NCBI RefSeq assembly: GCF_022179305.1
Contig: NZ_BPQP01000016.1
Span: forward strand, 62,001 to 126,000
From: Methylobacterium iners
GTDB taxonomy: Bacteria > Pseudomonadota > Alphaproteobacteria > Rhizobiales > Beijerinckiaceae
Length of the DNA stretch: 64,000 nt
Direction: 5' to 3'
The notes below the pieces were generated by a model. The model was not told the origin of the DNA, made no database searches, and worked only from the letters and a program-made list of their open reading frames with translations. A program made the translations under genes and the position numbers. Below are positions 8,784-18,077 of this stretch, in pieces (the first letter of the stretch is position 1; the number at the start of each line of letters is the position of its first letter).

Positions 8784-9703
8784 CGCGCGAGCCTGAGGCG
8801 CGGGTCGAGCATGGCCGCGAGGATGTCGGCCACGAGGTTGAGCAGCACGACGAAGCCCGCGACCAGGAGGACGGTGCCCATGACGAGCGGGTAGTCCCGG
8901 TTGAGCGCCCCGTCGACGAAGGCCCGGCCGAGGCCGGGCAGGCCGAAGATCGTCTCGACGACCACCGAGCCGGTCAGCAGCGAGGCGGCCGTGGGGCCGA
9001 GGATCGCCACGACCGGGAGCAGGCCGCCGCGCAGGGCGTGGCGGGCGATCCGGTGGTCCGGCAGCCCCATGGCGCGGGCGGTGCGGATGTGCTGCGCCCC
9101 CAGGGAGTCGGCGAGCGACGCGCGGGTGAGCCGGGCGATGGCGCCGACCTGCGGCAAGGCCAGGGTGATCGCGGGCAGGACGAGGTGGGCGGGCGCGCCG
9201 CCCTCCCAACCGCCGGCGGGGAGCCAACGCAGCCCGAGCCCGAAGGCGATCTGCAGGAGCGGCGCGATCACGAAGGTCGGCACGGAGACCGTCAGACCCG
9301 CGAGTCCGCTGACGATCCGGTCCGCGATCCCGCCCCGCCGGAAGGCGGCGAGCGCGCCGAGCCCGATCCCGAGGGCGACGGCCAGGATCAGGGCGATGGC
9401 GCCCAAGGTCATCGAGACGGGCAGGAAACGGGCGAACAACTCGGCGACGCTGAGGTCGCGGAACGAGAAGGAGGGCCCGAGGTCGCCGGTGAGCAGCGCA
9501 CCGAGGTAGCGGGCGTATTGCACGAGGAGCGGCTGATCGAGGCCGTAGACCCGGGCGAGCGCCTCGCGGGCGGCCTTCGGCAGCGGCCGTTCCAGGTCGA
9601 AGGGCCCGCCCGGCGCGAGGCGGATCAGGAAGAAGCTCGCCGTCACGACGATGAACAGGGTCGGGATCGCCTGCAGTAGGCGGCGCAGGACGAAGCCGAT
9701 CAT
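8780..9703 (-). CDS. Oligopeptide ABC transporter permease, OppB type
   Basis: 307 residues with the OppB hallmarks: the N-terminal helix MIGFVLRRLLQAIPTLFIV, the FLIRLAPGGPF segment, and the EAA-loop TARAMGLPDHRIARHALRG near residue 200, ending in a DPRLR tail. About six membrane helices. It forms the inner-membrane permease with OppC, with which it overlaps by four bases. It lies 40 bases after the binding-protein gene, in the order oppA-oppB-oppC. Confidence 0.9.
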   Translation of the reverse strand: MIGFVLRRLLQAIPTLFIVVTASFFLIRLAPGGPFDLERPLPKAAREALARVYGLDQPLLVQYARYLGALLTGDLGPSFSFRDLSVAELFARFLPVSMTLGAIALILAVALGIGLGALAAFRRGGIADRIVSGLAGLTVSVPTFVIAPLLQIAFGLGLRWLPAGGWEGGAPAHLVLPAITLALPQVGAIARLTRASLADSLGAQHIRTARAMGLPDHRIARHALRGGLLPVVAILGPTAASLLTGSVVVETIFGLPGLGRAFVDGALNRDYPLVMGTVLLVAGFVVLLNLVADILAAMLDPRLRLAR

Positions 9704-9743
9704 GGGGCGGTTCCCGCCGGTCCGGTTGTTGCGCCCGGCCGAC

Positions 9744-11360
9744 TCATCCTTCCAACCTCAGGAACCGCGTCGGCGAGACGTTGCGCAGGTTGGCGCGGTA
9801 GCCCTTGAGGCGCTGAGAAATCAGCGCCTTCGAGCGGTTGTGGAGCAGCGGGATCCAGGGCAGCTCGGCCATCAGGAGGGATTCGGCGGCAAACAGGATG
9901 TCGGCGCGCCGCGCGGTGTCGGGCTCGGCGGCGGCCTCACGCATCAGGCGATCGAAGGCGGGGTTGGCGTAGCGGCCGGCATTGAGGCCGTCGTTGCCGC
10001 TCTCCAGGAGGAACAGGAAGTTCTGCGGGTCGGAATAATCGGCGATCCAGGACATCCGCGCCACGTCGAAATCGCCGCCGTCGCGGAGATGGGCGAAATG
10101 CGTCTTGGCGTCGGTGTAGACGAAGCGCGTCTCCACGCCGAGGCCCCGCCACATGTCGGCCACCGCGATCGCGGTGTTGCGGTTGTTGTCGCTGGAATTG
10201 AACCGGTACTCCAGCCTGAGCGTCCGGCCGCCCGGCCCGAAGCCGGCCGCGGCGAGCAGCGCCCTCGCCTCCTCCTCCCGATCGATCGGCAGGGCCTCGC
10301 GACCCGCGAGCTCGGGCGGCGGCAAGGAATTGTCGAGGCCGGGTGGACACAGGGAATAGGCCGGGCTCATGGTCTCGCCCCAGACCGCACCGCCTAGGAA
10401 CTCGCGGTCGAGGCCAAGCGAGAGGGCGCGGCGCACGCGGACGTCGTCGAAGGGCGGCTTGCGGGTGTTCAATGCCAGGGCATAGACGCCGAGCGCGGGG
10501 CCCAGCACGACCTCGGCGCCGAAGCGGCGCCTGAGGGAGGCCATCTGGTCGCCGGGCAGGTCGGCCAGCGAGTCGATCTCGCCGGCCGCGTAGCGGCGGA
10601 CCGCGCTCGCGAGGTCCGGGGTCGGCAGGAAGGCGACGGTCGGGATCGTCACGCCCGCGGCCGCGTGGAAATACAGGTTGCGCGCCAGGGTGATGCGATC
10701 GTTCGGCACCATGTCGACGAGCCGGTAGGGTCCGTTGGAGACGAGGTTGCCCGGCTTGGTGAAGGCGTCGCCGTGCCGCGCGGTCGAGGCCGGGTGCACC
10801 GGCAGGGCGGTCTGGTGGGTGAGGAGCTCGAGGATGTAGGGGGTGGGCTGTTCGAGGGTGAGAACAACGGTCCGGGGATCGGGCGCGGCGACGCCCAGCG
10901 CCTCGGCCGGGGCATCGCCCCCGTTGACGGCCCGGGCGCCACGGATCGCGAACAGGACCTCGGCGTACTTGGCGGCGGTGGCCGGGTTCAGGATCCGGCG
11001 CAGGGCGAACACGAAGTCGCCGGCGAGCACCGGATCGCCGTTCGACCAGCGCCCCTCCGCCCGGAGGCGAAACGTGTAGGTCAGACGATCGGGCGAGACG
11101 GTCCAGCCCTCCGCCGCGCCGGGGATGAGGTCGCCCGCCCCGTCATAGGCGACGAGACCCTCGTAGAGGTCGCGCAGGATATGGGCCTCGGCCACCGTGG
11201 AGGAGCGGTGCGGATCCAGGGTTTCGGGATCGGCGTCGTTGCCGCGGCGATAGACACCCAGCGGTGCTGCCCCTGCGCGTCCGGTGCCGAGCACGATGGC
11301 GGCAGCGCCCGCGAGGCAGTCCCGTCGGCGCGGTCCGGCTCGGACATCATTCGGAGACAT
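9744..11360 (-). CDS. Peptide ABC transporter substrate-binding protein (OppA type, SBP family 5)
   Basis: 538 residues from the ATG at 11360. The start (RAGPRRRDCLAGAAAIVLG) looks like an export signal with Arg residues before the hydrophobic stretch, perhaps Tat-type. The family 5 solute-binding signature is clear: NDADPETLDPHRSS, then ILRDLYEGLVAYD, AEGWTVSPDRLTYTFRLR and WSNGDPVLAGDFVFALRR. It should capture oligopeptides in the periplasm and deliver them to OppBC. An open frame continues upstream to 11549 but would destroy the signal peptide, so the shorter start is preferred. Confidence 0.88.
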   Translation of the reverse strand: MSPNDVRAGPRRRDCLAGAAAIVLGTGRAGAAPLGVYRRGNDADPETLDPHRSSTVAEAHILRDLYEGLVAYDGAGDLIPGAAEGWTVSPDRLTYTFRLRAEGRWSNGDPVLAGDFVFALRRILNPATAAKYAEVLFAIRGARAVNGGDAPAEALGVAAPDPRTVVLTLEQPTPYILELLTHQTALPVHPASTARHGDAFTKPGNLVSNGPYRLVDMVPNDRITLARNLYFHAAAGVTIPTVAFLPTPDLASAVRRYAAGEIDSLADLPGDQMASLRRRFGAEVVLGPALGVYALALNTRKPPFDDVRVRRALSLGLDREFLGGAVWGETMSPAYSLCPPGLDNSLPPPELAGREALPIDREEEARALLAAAGFGPGGRTLRLEYRFNSSDNNRNTAIAVADMWRGLGVETRFVYTDAKTHFAHLRDGGDFDVARMSWIADYSDPQNFLFLLESGNDGLNAGRYANPAFDRLMREAAAEPDTARRADILFAAESLLMAELPWIPLLHNRSKALISQRLKGYRANLRNVSPTRFLRLEG

Positions 11361-11535
11361 TACGCGTTCAGAAGCGGTCCCGCCGGCTTCGGGCGTCCGG
11401 GGATTCGCGAAACTCGGGTCGGCCATGAGGAACCGGGGTTTCGAGGAAACCGGGCAGCGCGAACAGTGTTTTGCTTCCGCTGCCGTCAGAAGGCCTGAAC
11501 TCCACGCGAAGGCTGCGTGGCGAGAAAAATCGTTC

Positions 11536-12654
11536 ATGCGTCGCGCCATCGTTCATATCGGAATGCCACGGACGGGGTCCACCTCGCTGCAGCACGTGCT
11601 CGCGACTCTGCAGCCGGCGCTCGCCGGAGAGGGCGTGCTCTATCCGGAGGTGAAGCCCCGCTCCTTTCCCTGGCCGAGCCCCAACCATCAGCCCTTCGGC
11701 GAGACCCTGGACGGCCGGCGCCCGGCCCACGAGAAGGCCGAATGCCTGGCGATGCTGTCGGAGGCGCTGAGCACGACCGAGGCGGACACGGTCATCCTCT
11801 CCTACGAGGATTTCGCGCAGCAGCAGCGCCGCTTTCGGGTGCCCGAGATCCTGCGTGACGTGCTGGGGCGCCACGGTTTCGCGATGGACGTCGCCGTGGT
11901 CGTCAAGGCGCCCTCCGAGCACCTGAACTCCCTCTACACCCACCGCGCGCAGCTCGTGGCCGAGCGGCGCAGCTTTCGCGCGTTCGGCCGGCAGTACTGG
12001 CGCTCGGGCCGGTTCGACTACCATGCGCTCATCGAGCCCTGGCTCGCCGCGTCGGAGGGCCGGGTCGCGGCCGTACCGCTCCGCGATCGGCGCTCGGGCG
12101 ATCCCCTGATCCAGCGGGTCATCCGGGCGATGGGCCTCGAGGCGCGGATCGGCAGTCTGGTCGGCGCGACGAACCGAAACGTCATCGACAACCGCTCCCC
12201 GGGCCCGATCGTGGTCGAGGCGAGCCGGCGCCTGCGGGGGCTGCGGGCGCATCGGCAGGTCGGGGTGCACCCGCGCGAGATCGGCCATTTCATGGATTCG
12301 CGGGCTTGGTCGCGGGGCTGGGACGAGATCAGTTTCCGGGGCGACGCGCCGGAGATCGATGCCGGCGTCGATGCCCGCTTCGCCGCCGCCAACGACCGCT
12401 TCGCGCAGCGTCTCTGGGGGGCGCCCTGGAGCGCCGTCGCGGCGGATGCTCCGCCGCGGCCACCGAATGAACTGGCCGGCCGCCCGATCCCGCCGGAGAT
12501 CGCGGAGCGGGTCGAGACCGTCCTGCGCGAGACCACCGAGCATTTCCGGCTGCGCCGACCACCATCCTGGCGGGCGGGCGCCCTGAACCGCCTCGACGAA
12601 GAGGCGACGCGGCTCGCGCGGGTCGTCGGCTACTCGCGCTGGCGGGTGCTGTAG
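11536..12654 (+). CDS. Sulfotransferase-like protein
   Basis: 372 residues. The N-terminus RAIVHIGMPRTGSTSLQHVL matches the 5'-phosphosulfate-binding loop of PAPS-dependent sulfotransferases at residues 9-18. The likely 3'-phosphate region, VVVKAPSEHLNSLYTHRAQL near residue 125, lacks the usual Arg, so catalysis is uncertain. It is divergent from the oppA gene, and no polysaccharide genes surround it. It could modify a lipid or glycan. The ATG at 11536 puts the motif at the family's usual distance from the start. Confidence 0.7.
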   Translation: MRRAIVHIGMPRTGSTSLQHVLATLQPALAGEGVLYPEVKPRSFPWPSPNHQPFGETLDGRRPAHEKAECLAMLSEALSTTEADTVILSYEDFAQQQRRFRVPEILRDVLGRHGFAMDVAVVVKAPSEHLNSLYTHRAQLVAERRSFRAFGRQYWRSGRFDYHALIEPWLAASEGRVAAVPLRDRRSGDPLIQRVIRAMGLEARIGSLVGATNRNVIDNRSPGPIVVEASRRLRGLRAHRQVGVHPREIGHFMDSRAWSRGWDEISFRGDAPEIDAGVDARFAAANDRFAQRLWGAPWSAVAADAPPRPPNELAGRPIPPEIAERVETVLRETTEHFRLRRPPSWRAGALNRLDEEATRLARVVGYSRWRVL

Positions 12655-12663
12655 GCCGCGGGG

Positions 12664-13677
12664 TCAGCGCAGGGCCGCCAGGAACGCGTCGTAGCGGCGC
12701 GTCACTTCGCCGAGCCGCTCGAAATGCGGGAAGGCGCCGGTGGGCAGCACCGCGATCGTCCAGTTGGGCTTGTCCGCCACCGTATCGAGGTGCCGGTAAT
12801 CGACGAAGTCGCCGCGCTGGCGGTGGACCGCCCAGACCGGCAGGGCGAGCCGCGGATAGATCCGGCTGATGTCGTCGGGAAACAGGTGGCCCGAGAGGAA
12901 GGAGAAGGGTGCGTGCTCGGCACCGGGCTGGTGGGCCGAGAGCTGGTCGTACTCGAACAGGCCCTCGTCGATGTCCCTGGAGCCCCAGGTCTTCTCCAGG
13001 AAGAAGCGCATGCTCGGCCGGCTGACCAGGAGGTCGAAGAGCGGTCGGCCCCAGAGCGGCACGGAGACGATCGCGCGGGCGATGCCGCTGCCCTTGGTGG
13101 ATTGGGCCGGGCCTTCGCCCGACAGCCTCGCATCGAACCCGGTCGGGCTGATCAGGCCGAGGCTGCGGTAATCCTGCGGGCGTTCCAGGGCGGTGCGGGC
13201 CAGGTACTCGGCCGAGAGGGAGAGCGCGAACGCATCGATCGGTAACGTGCCGTGCCGCCGCCGGATCTCGGCCGCGAGCGCGCGGATCGCGTCGCTCATC
13301 AGCCGAGGCGTATAGAGCCGGTCGCTGCGTTCGGAGAAGCCGAAGCCGGGCAGGTCGATCGCGTAGACCGGCCGGCGCCCCGCGTAGTGCAGGTAGAGCG
13401 GCCGGACCTCGTAGGCGTTGGCCGCCGCGTTGATCGAGTGGATCAGGAGGAGCGGCACGCCCTCGCCTTCGGTCGAGGCATAGAAGCTCACCGATCCGGC
13501 CTCCGTCTCGATGACCTCGCGCGTCCCCGGCAGCGCGGGCGGGAGCGGCTTGCGATGGTCGATGGCGAGCCGGCTGTAGGCGATCCAGCCGCCCGCCAAG
13601 CCGACGGGGAGGAGGGCGAGCTTGGCGGCGAGGCCGAGGCGGCGTTTCGCGGTCTTGCGACGAGGCGGTTGGGGCAT
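12664..13677 (-). CDS. Alpha/beta hydrolase, membrane-anchored
   Basis: 337 residues from the ATG at 13677; an in-frame ATG at 13743 is possible, but the terminator-like hairpin at 13757-13779 excludes a longer form. A basic stretch (RRKTAKRRLG) and one hydrophobic segment near residues 14-34 suggest an N-terminal anchor. The fold follows: LLLIHSINA (oxyanion region), AIDLPGFGFSERSD, and the elbow FALSLSAEYLA, where the canonical GxSxG is AxSxS. A His near HFERLGEV or HRQRGDFVDYRHLD would complete a triad. Substrate unknown. Confidence 0.75.
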   Translation of the reverse strand: MPQPPRRKTAKRRLGLAAKLALLPVGLAGGWIAYSRLAIDHRKPLPPALPGTREVIETEAGSVSFYASTEGEGVPLLLIHSINAAANAYEVRPLYLHYAGRRPVYAIDLPGFGFSERSDRLYTPRLMSDAIRALAAEIRRRHGTLPIDAFALSLSAEYLARTALERPQDYRSLGLISPTGFDARLSGEGPAQSTKGSGIARAIVSVPLWGRPLFDLLVSRPSMRFFLEKTWGSRDIDEGLFEYDQLSAHQPGAEHAPFSFLSGHLFPDDISRIYPRLALPVWAVHRQRGDFVDYRHLDTVADKPNWTIAVLPTGAFPHFERLGEVTRRYDAFLAALR

Positions 13678-13756
13678 GGTGTCGTCCGGAGGCGGTGGCT
13701 CGTCCGGAAACGTCGTCACGCCGGGGAATGTTGCCCGGCGCATGTGCGGACATCTT

Positions 13757-13779
13757 CCCTCCCCCTCTGCGGGGGAGGG
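13757..13779 (-). terminator. Hairpin after the ABC-F gene
   Basis: CCCTCCCCC (13757-13765) and GGGGGAGGG (13771-13779) form a 9-base stem with a 5-base loop between the ABC-F stop and the hydrolase start. It is a GC-rich terminator-type hairpin without a clear T run. Confidence 0.55.
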
Positions 13780-13788
13780 TTGCATCTC

Positions 13789-15663
13789 TCATCCCTCCGC
13801 GCCCTCGATCGCCCCGCTGATCTCCAGCCACTCCTCCTCGGCCGCCTCCAGGGCCGAGGCGGCGTCGGCGCGCATCTTCGAGAGTTCGCCCGCCTTGACG
13901 GGGTTGGCGAGGAAGGCCGAGCCGTCGCCCAGCGCCGCGTCGATCTTGGCGATGGCTTCGGACAGCCTCTTCATCCGCGCCTCGATCCCCTCGAGCTTCT
14001 TTCGCAAGGGGGCCAGCGCGATCCGGCGCTCGGCATTGGAGCGGCGCTCCATCGCCTTGACGCCGCCCGCGGGCTCGGAGCCGCCCCGCTCGGGTCCGCG
14101 CTCCGGCCCGGCCAGGACGAGGCGGCGGTAATCGTCCATGTCACCGTCGAAGGCCTTCACGCTGCCGTCGGCCACGAGCCAGAGCCGGTCGGCGCAGGCC
14201 TCGACGAGGAAGCGGTCGTGGCTCACCAGGATCACGGCACCCTCGTAGTCGTTGATGGCCTCGACGAGCGCCTGCCGGCTCTCGATGTCGAGGTGGTTCG
14301 TCGGCTCGTCGAGGATGAGGAGGTGGGGGCCGCGGAAGGCGGCGAGTCCCATCAGGAGCCGCGCCTTCTCGCCCCCTGAGAGCTGCGAGACCGGCGTCTC
14401 GGACTTCGTCCCCGAGAAGCCGAGCCGGGCGGCCGCCGCCCGCGCCTTCGCCTCCGGCACATCGGGCATCAGCTCGCGGACATGGGCGTAGGCGCTCTCA
14501 GAGGGCCTGAGCTCGTCGAGCTGGTGCTGCGCGAAATAGGCGACCTCCATCTTGCCCGAGCGCCGCATCTCGCCGCTCAAGGGGGGCAGGCGCCCGCCGA
14601 TGAGCTTACAGAAGGTCGACTTGCCGTTGCCGTTGGCGCCCAGCAGCGCGACGCGATCGTCCGGCGCCAGGCTGAGATTGAGGCCCGACAGCACGATGCG
14701 GTCGGCATAGCCGGCCTGGACCCGCTCCATCGCCACGATGGGCGGCGAGAGCGGCCGCTCCGGGCTCGGCAGCCGGAAGGCCGGCACGTCGTCCTCGATG
14801 ACGGAGGCGATGATCTCCATCTTGGCGAGCCGCTTGACCCGGGACTGGGCTTGGCGGGCCTTCGTCGCCTTGGCCTTGAAGCGGTCGACGAAGCTCTGGA
14901 GATGCGCCCGCTCCGCGTCCTGCTTCGCCTTGGCCTTGGCCTGCAGCACCCGCTTCTCGGCCACCTGCCGGGCGAAGCTGGTGTAACCGCCCCGGTAGAT
15001 CGTCAGGCGGCCCCGATCGAGGTGGAGGATGTGGTCGACGCACTCGTCCAGCAGGTCGCGGTCGTGGGAGATGATGATCGCGGTGCGAGGATAGCGCTCG
15101 AGGTAGTCGTAGAGCCAGATCGTGCCCTCGATGTCGAGGTAGTTGGTGGGCTCGTCGAGGAGCAGCAGGTCGGGCTCGGAGAAGAGCACGGCGGCGAGCG
15201 CCACGCGCATGCGCCAGCCGCCGGAGAAGTCCGCGCAGGGGCGTCCTTGCGCCGCCGCATCGAAGCCGAGCCCATGCAGGATCGCCGCCGCTCGGGCCGG
15301 CGCCGAATGCGCCCCGATATCGACGAGCCGCGTCTCGATCTCGGCCCGGCGCACGCCGTCGGCTCCCTCGGCCTCCGCCATCAGGCGGGCGCGCTCGAGG
15401 TCGGCGGCGAGCACCACGGCGTGCAGGGTCTCGGGGCCGGCGGGCGCCTCCTGCGCGACGGCGCCGATGCGCATGCCCTTCGGCACGGAGACCGTGCCGC
15501 CCTCGGTCGGCAGCTCGCCGAGGATCGCCCGGAACAGGGTGGTCTTGCCCGCCCCGTTGCGACCCACCAGCCCGACCCGCGCCCGGTCGGGAATCGAGAA
15601 GGTGGCGCCGTCGAGGATCAGGCGCTCCCCGATGCGGTAGGTGAGGTCGTTGACGCGCAGCAT
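13789..15663 (-). CDS. ABC-F family ATPase (translation-associated, YheS/Uup class)
   Basis: 624 residues with two ABC domains and no membrane segments. Domain 1 has Walker A GRNGAGKTT (about residues 35-43), signature FSGGWRMR and LLLLDEPTNYLDIEG. The charged linker has many Lys/Arg/Gln residues (VLQAKAKAKQDAERAHLQSF). Domain 2 has GANGNGKST, LSGGEKARLLMG and LLILDEPTNHLDIES. A C-terminal helical, possibly coiled-coil tail covers about residues 530-620. ABC-F proteins act on the ribosome, resolving stalls or protecting it. The bipartite layout with a coiled C-tail is nearest to Uup/YheS. Confidence 0.88.
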   Translation of the reverse strand: MLRVNDLTYRIGERLILDGATFSIPDRARVGLVGRNGAGKTTLFRAILGELPTEGGTVSVPKGMRIGAVAQEAPAGPETLHAVVLAADLERARLMAEAEGADGVRRAEIETRLVDIGAHSAPARAAAILHGLGFDAAAQGRPCADFSGGWRMRVALAAVLFSEPDLLLLDEPTNYLDIEGTIWLYDYLERYPRTAIIISHDRDLLDECVDHILHLDRGRLTIYRGGYTSFARQVAEKRVLQAKAKAKQDAERAHLQSFVDRFKAKATKARQAQSRVKRLAKMEIIASVIEDDVPAFRLPSPERPLSPPIVAMERVQAGYADRIVLSGLNLSLAPDDRVALLGANGNGKSTFCKLIGGRLPPLSGEMRRSGKMEVAYFAQHQLDELRPSESAYAHVRELMPDVPEAKARAAAARLGFSGTKSETPVSQLSGGEKARLLMGLAAFRGPHLLILDEPTNHLDIESRQALVEAINDYEGAVILVSHDRFLVEACADRLWLVADGSVKAFDGDMDDYRRLVLAGPERGPERGGSEPAGGVKAMERRSNAERRIALAPLRKKLEGIEARMKRLSEAIAKIDAALGDGSAFLANPVKAGELSKMRADAASALEAAEEEWLEISGAIEGAEG

Positions 15664-15723
15664 GGCGCGCTTGTGCGGGGAAGGGGCGGGGGAGGCAAGG
15701 GCCGGGCGGTGGCGGTGCCCCCG

Positions 15724-16497
15724 TCAGCCCCGTGCCCGTGCCGCACCCGCCGCCCGCTCCTTCGCCCGCCGGCGCCGGCGGGCCAGCAGGTTGAGGCCCT
15801 CGACGCCGGCCGAGAAGGCCATCGCCGTGTAGATGTAGCCCTTGGGTACGTGCGCGCCGAAGCCTTCCGCGATCAGCGTCATGCCGATCATGATCAGGAA
15901 GCCGAGCGCCAGCATGACCACGGTCGGGTTGGCCGCGATGAAGCGCGAGAGCGGGTCGGCGGCGAGCAGCATCACGGTGACGGCGGCGAGCACGGCCACG
16001 ACCATGATCGGGACGTGATCGGTCATGCCCACCGCGGTGATGATGCTGTCGATGGAGAAAACGAGGTCGAGGACCAGGATCTGCCCGATCGCCGCGGCGA
16101 AGCTGAGCTGGAGCGTCTCGCTGCCCGTCTTCTCCTCCGCCGGATCGAGGGTGTGGTGGATCTCCTGCGTCGCCTTCCAGAGCAGGAACAGGCCGCCGGC
16201 GATGAGGATGAGGTCGCGCCAGGAGAAGCCCTTGCCGAAGACCTCGAAGATCGGGTTGGTGAGCTGGACGATGAAGGCGATGGTGCCGAGCAGCCCGAGC
16301 CGCAGGATCAGCGCGAGGCCGATGCCGATGCGCCGGGCCTTGGTCTGATGCTCCGGCGGCAGCTTGTTCGTCAGGATCGAGATGAAGATCAGGTTGTCGA
16401 TGCCGAGCACGACCTCCATGACGACCAGGGTCGCCAGCGCCGCCCAGGCGGCGGGGTCGGACAACAGGGGAGTGATGCTGTCGAGGATGCCGCTCAC
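15724..16497 (-). CDS. TerC-family integral membrane protein
   Basis: 257 residues from the GTG at 16497, which overlaps the lipid-kinase stop (GTGA). It has about seven helices with the TerC signatures: [14 protein letters not shown] near residue 30, [16 protein letters not shown] near 130, and [19 protein letters not shown] near the end; the acidic residues in the helices are conserved. TerC-family proteins are linked to metal (Mn2+) efflux or tellurite resistance. The C-terminus ends in an Arg/Ala-rich cytoplasmic tail. Co-translation with the lipid kinase is likely. Confidence 0.85.
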   Translation of the reverse strand: MSGILDSITPLLSDPAAWAALATLVVMEVVLGIDNLIFISILTNKLPPEHQTKARRIGIGLALILRLGLLGTIAFIVQLTNPIFEVFGKGFSWRDLILIAGGLFLLWKATQEIHHTLDPAEEKTGSETLQLSFAAAIGQILVLDLVFSIDSIITAVGMTDHVPIMVVAVLAAVTVMLLAADPLSRFIAANPTVVMLALGFLIMIGMTLIAEGFGAHVPKGYIYTAMAFSAGVEGLNLLARRRRRAKERAAGAARARG

Positions 16498-17444
16498 GTC
16501 GCTTGGTCCCGCGTCTTGAAGGGGAAGGGAAGGGGGATGCCCGCCGAGGCCGGCTGCTTGGCCGGATCGGGGGAGAAGATCCGGATCGCCTTGGGTACGA
16601 CCTTGAAATGGGCCGGGGTGACGGTCGAGAGCTCGCCGTCGGTGTTCACCGGCCGGGGGCGCCGCGTCTTGATCACGATCTCCGTGGTCTGGAACGCCCG
16701 CACGTCCTCGGCCCGGCCATGGGTGCCGCGGCGCAAGGCCGGCAGCAGGGCCAGGAGCCGCCACCAATGGGCGACCTCGAGGCTGTAGAAATCGAGCTTG
16801 CCGTCGTCGACCTGGGCGGTCTCCTCGACGGTCATGCCGCCGCCGTAGTGGCGGCCGTTGCCGACCGAGATCTGGATCGTCCGCACCGTCTCGACGGTGC
16901 CGTCGTGCTCGATCCAGACCTTGAACGGACGCACCCGGCGCAGGACCCGGATCGCGGCGATGCCGTAGCCGAGCGTTCCCCACTTCTTCTTCGATTCCGC
17001 CGTGAGGTCGCCCGCGAGCTCCGCCGAGAAGCCGATGCTCGCGACGTTGAAGTAGTAGTGGCCGTTGACCCAGCCGAGATCGGCCGGGCGCGGTTCCTCC
17101 GTGGCGATGATCTCGGCGGCGGCCACGGGGTCGAGCGGGAGCGAGAGCGAGCGGGCGAGATCGTTGGCGGTGCCCAGCGGCAGGATGCCGAGCGGCAGCC
17201 CCGTCTCGACGAGGGCGGGCGCGGCCGCGTTCAGGGTGCCGTCGCCGCCGCCCACGATGACGAGGTCGCTCTCCGCAGCGTGCCGCTTGATCACGGCCGT
17301 GCAATCGGGATCGCCCGCAGGCTCGAAGGGCTCGATGCCGCCGGCCCGCAGCGTCTCGCGCACGGCGTCGAGGGAGAGCGTGCCGCTGCGCGCCTTCGGG
17401 TTGACGAGGAGGAGCGCCCGGCGGGGCGCAGCTCCGCTCACCAT
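16494..17444 (-). CDS. Diacylglycerol/lipid kinase family protein
   Basis: 316 residues starting at the ATG at 17444. The N-terminal kinase part has [10 protein letters not shown] near residue 12 and the ATP-binding [14 protein letters not shown] near 62, followed by [13 protein letters not shown]. The C-terminal beta domain includes [13 protein letters not shown] and [18 protein letters not shown]. It phosphorylates a lipid such as diacylglycerol or a related substrate using ATP, at the inner membrane face. The terC start overlaps its stop by four bases, so the two are expressed together. Confidence 0.85.
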   Translation of the reverse strand: MVSGAAPRRALLLVNPKARSGTLSLDAVRETLRAGGIEPFEPAGDPDCTAVIKRHAAESDLVIVGGGDGTLNAAAPALVETGLPLGILPLGTANDLARSLSLPLDPVAAAEIIATEEPRPADLGWVNGHYYFNVASIGFSAELAGDLTAESKKKWGTLGYGIAAIRVLRRVRPFKVWIEHDGTVETVRTIQISVGNGRHYGGGMTVEETAQVDDGKLDFYSLEVAHWWRLLALLPALRRGTHGRAEDVRAFQTTEIVIKTRRPRPVNTDGELSTVTPAHFKVVPKAIRIFSPDPAKQPASAGIPLPFPFKTRDQAT

Positions 17445-17786
17445 CCGCAAACCCCGATACTGGGCGCGCTCAGGCGTGGCAGCGGAGCCGCATCGGCTGT
17501 GTGGGGGCGGTCGGTCAACAGGTCTGGTCCCTCGATCAAGATCGTGCCGCGCTGGCGCGGCGCGCGGCGGTCCGACATCACGATCGACGCTTCGACCGTC
17601 AGAGGGGCCCGGAGCCGTGGCGGAGACTTGGGTGTTCCCCGGCCGAAGGCAAGGTCCAAGGTCGAGGTCCGGTCGTCGGGATGTGCCAGCCGGAACGTCG
17701 GGCCCGGCGCGCCCGACCCCGCCCGTGGGGCGGTGGCGAGAGACCCGGAGATCACGCTCACGAGGGCTGGGTTGGCAGGGGCATCG

Positions 17787-17822
17787 ATCAACCGCAGATC
17801 TCAAATCAACCGCAGACCTCAA
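17787..17822. repeat. 18-base tandem duplication
   Basis: The unit ATCAACCGCAGATCTCAA (17787-17804) is repeated immediately at 17805-17822 with one change (T to C at unit position 13). Its significance is unknown; it sits next to a hairpin. Confidence 0.8.
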
Positions 17823-17856
17823 GCATCGGACCGGCGGAGACCTGCCGGCCCGATGC
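17823..17856 (-). terminator. Hairpin downstream of the Rmf/CrpP-like gene
   Basis: GCATCGG-A-CCGGC (17823-17835) pairs with GCCGG-C-CCGATGC (17844-17856): 12 pairs with one mismatch and an 8-base loop. It is placed 36 bases after the stop of the minus-strand gene at 17892. It is terminator-like but has no T run. Confidence 0.5.
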
Positions 17857-17891
17857 CCTGGATTCGATCTTGCGCGGGACGCTTCCCGCCC

Positions 17892-18077
17892 TCAGGTCCG
17901 GTTGGAGTCGGAGGAATCCTCCCGGTCGACGTTCTGTTCGGCCTCGTCGAAGGTGTAGCCCTCCAGCCAGTCGGCGCTCTCTTGCGAACCGGCCGGATAG
18001 GGATTGGCCTCCATCGCCTTGCCCGCCACCTTCGCGGCTTTGCCTTCGTTCATCACCGTGGCCGACACGAAACCCAT
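17892..18077 (-). CDS. Small Rmf/CrpP-fold-like protein
   Basis: 61 residues from the ATG at 18077, preceded by GGAGGAT (a good ribosome site). The core EGKAAKVAGKAMEANPYP, then SADWLEGY and a conserved Ala nearby, resembles the Rmf/CrpP fold pattern (G-x-x-A, NPYP, W-x-x-G). Ribosome modulation factor binds and inactivates ribosomes in stationary phase; CrpP-like members are best known for other roles. The polar Asp/Ser-rich C-tail is not part of that fold. The family match is by eye only. Confidence 0.6.
   Translation of the reverse strand: MGFVSATVMNEGKAAKVAGKAMEANPYPAGSQESADWLEGYTFDEAEQNVDREDSSDSNRT

Larger units (their letters stand above)
17445..17891. other. Gene-poor interval of 447 bases
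   Basis: Between the lipid-kinase start and the small protein gene ending at 17892 I see no convincing gene. Open frames here lack family sequence and ribosome sites. The interval holds the 18-base tandem duplication and the hairpin described separately. Promoter sequences for the lipid kinase must lie at its low-coordinate end. Confidence 0.5.

Noticed and set aside
17438-17791. 117-codon frame in the gap before the small Rmf/CrpP-like gene
   Set aside because: No family sequence, low-complexity composition and no ribosome site.
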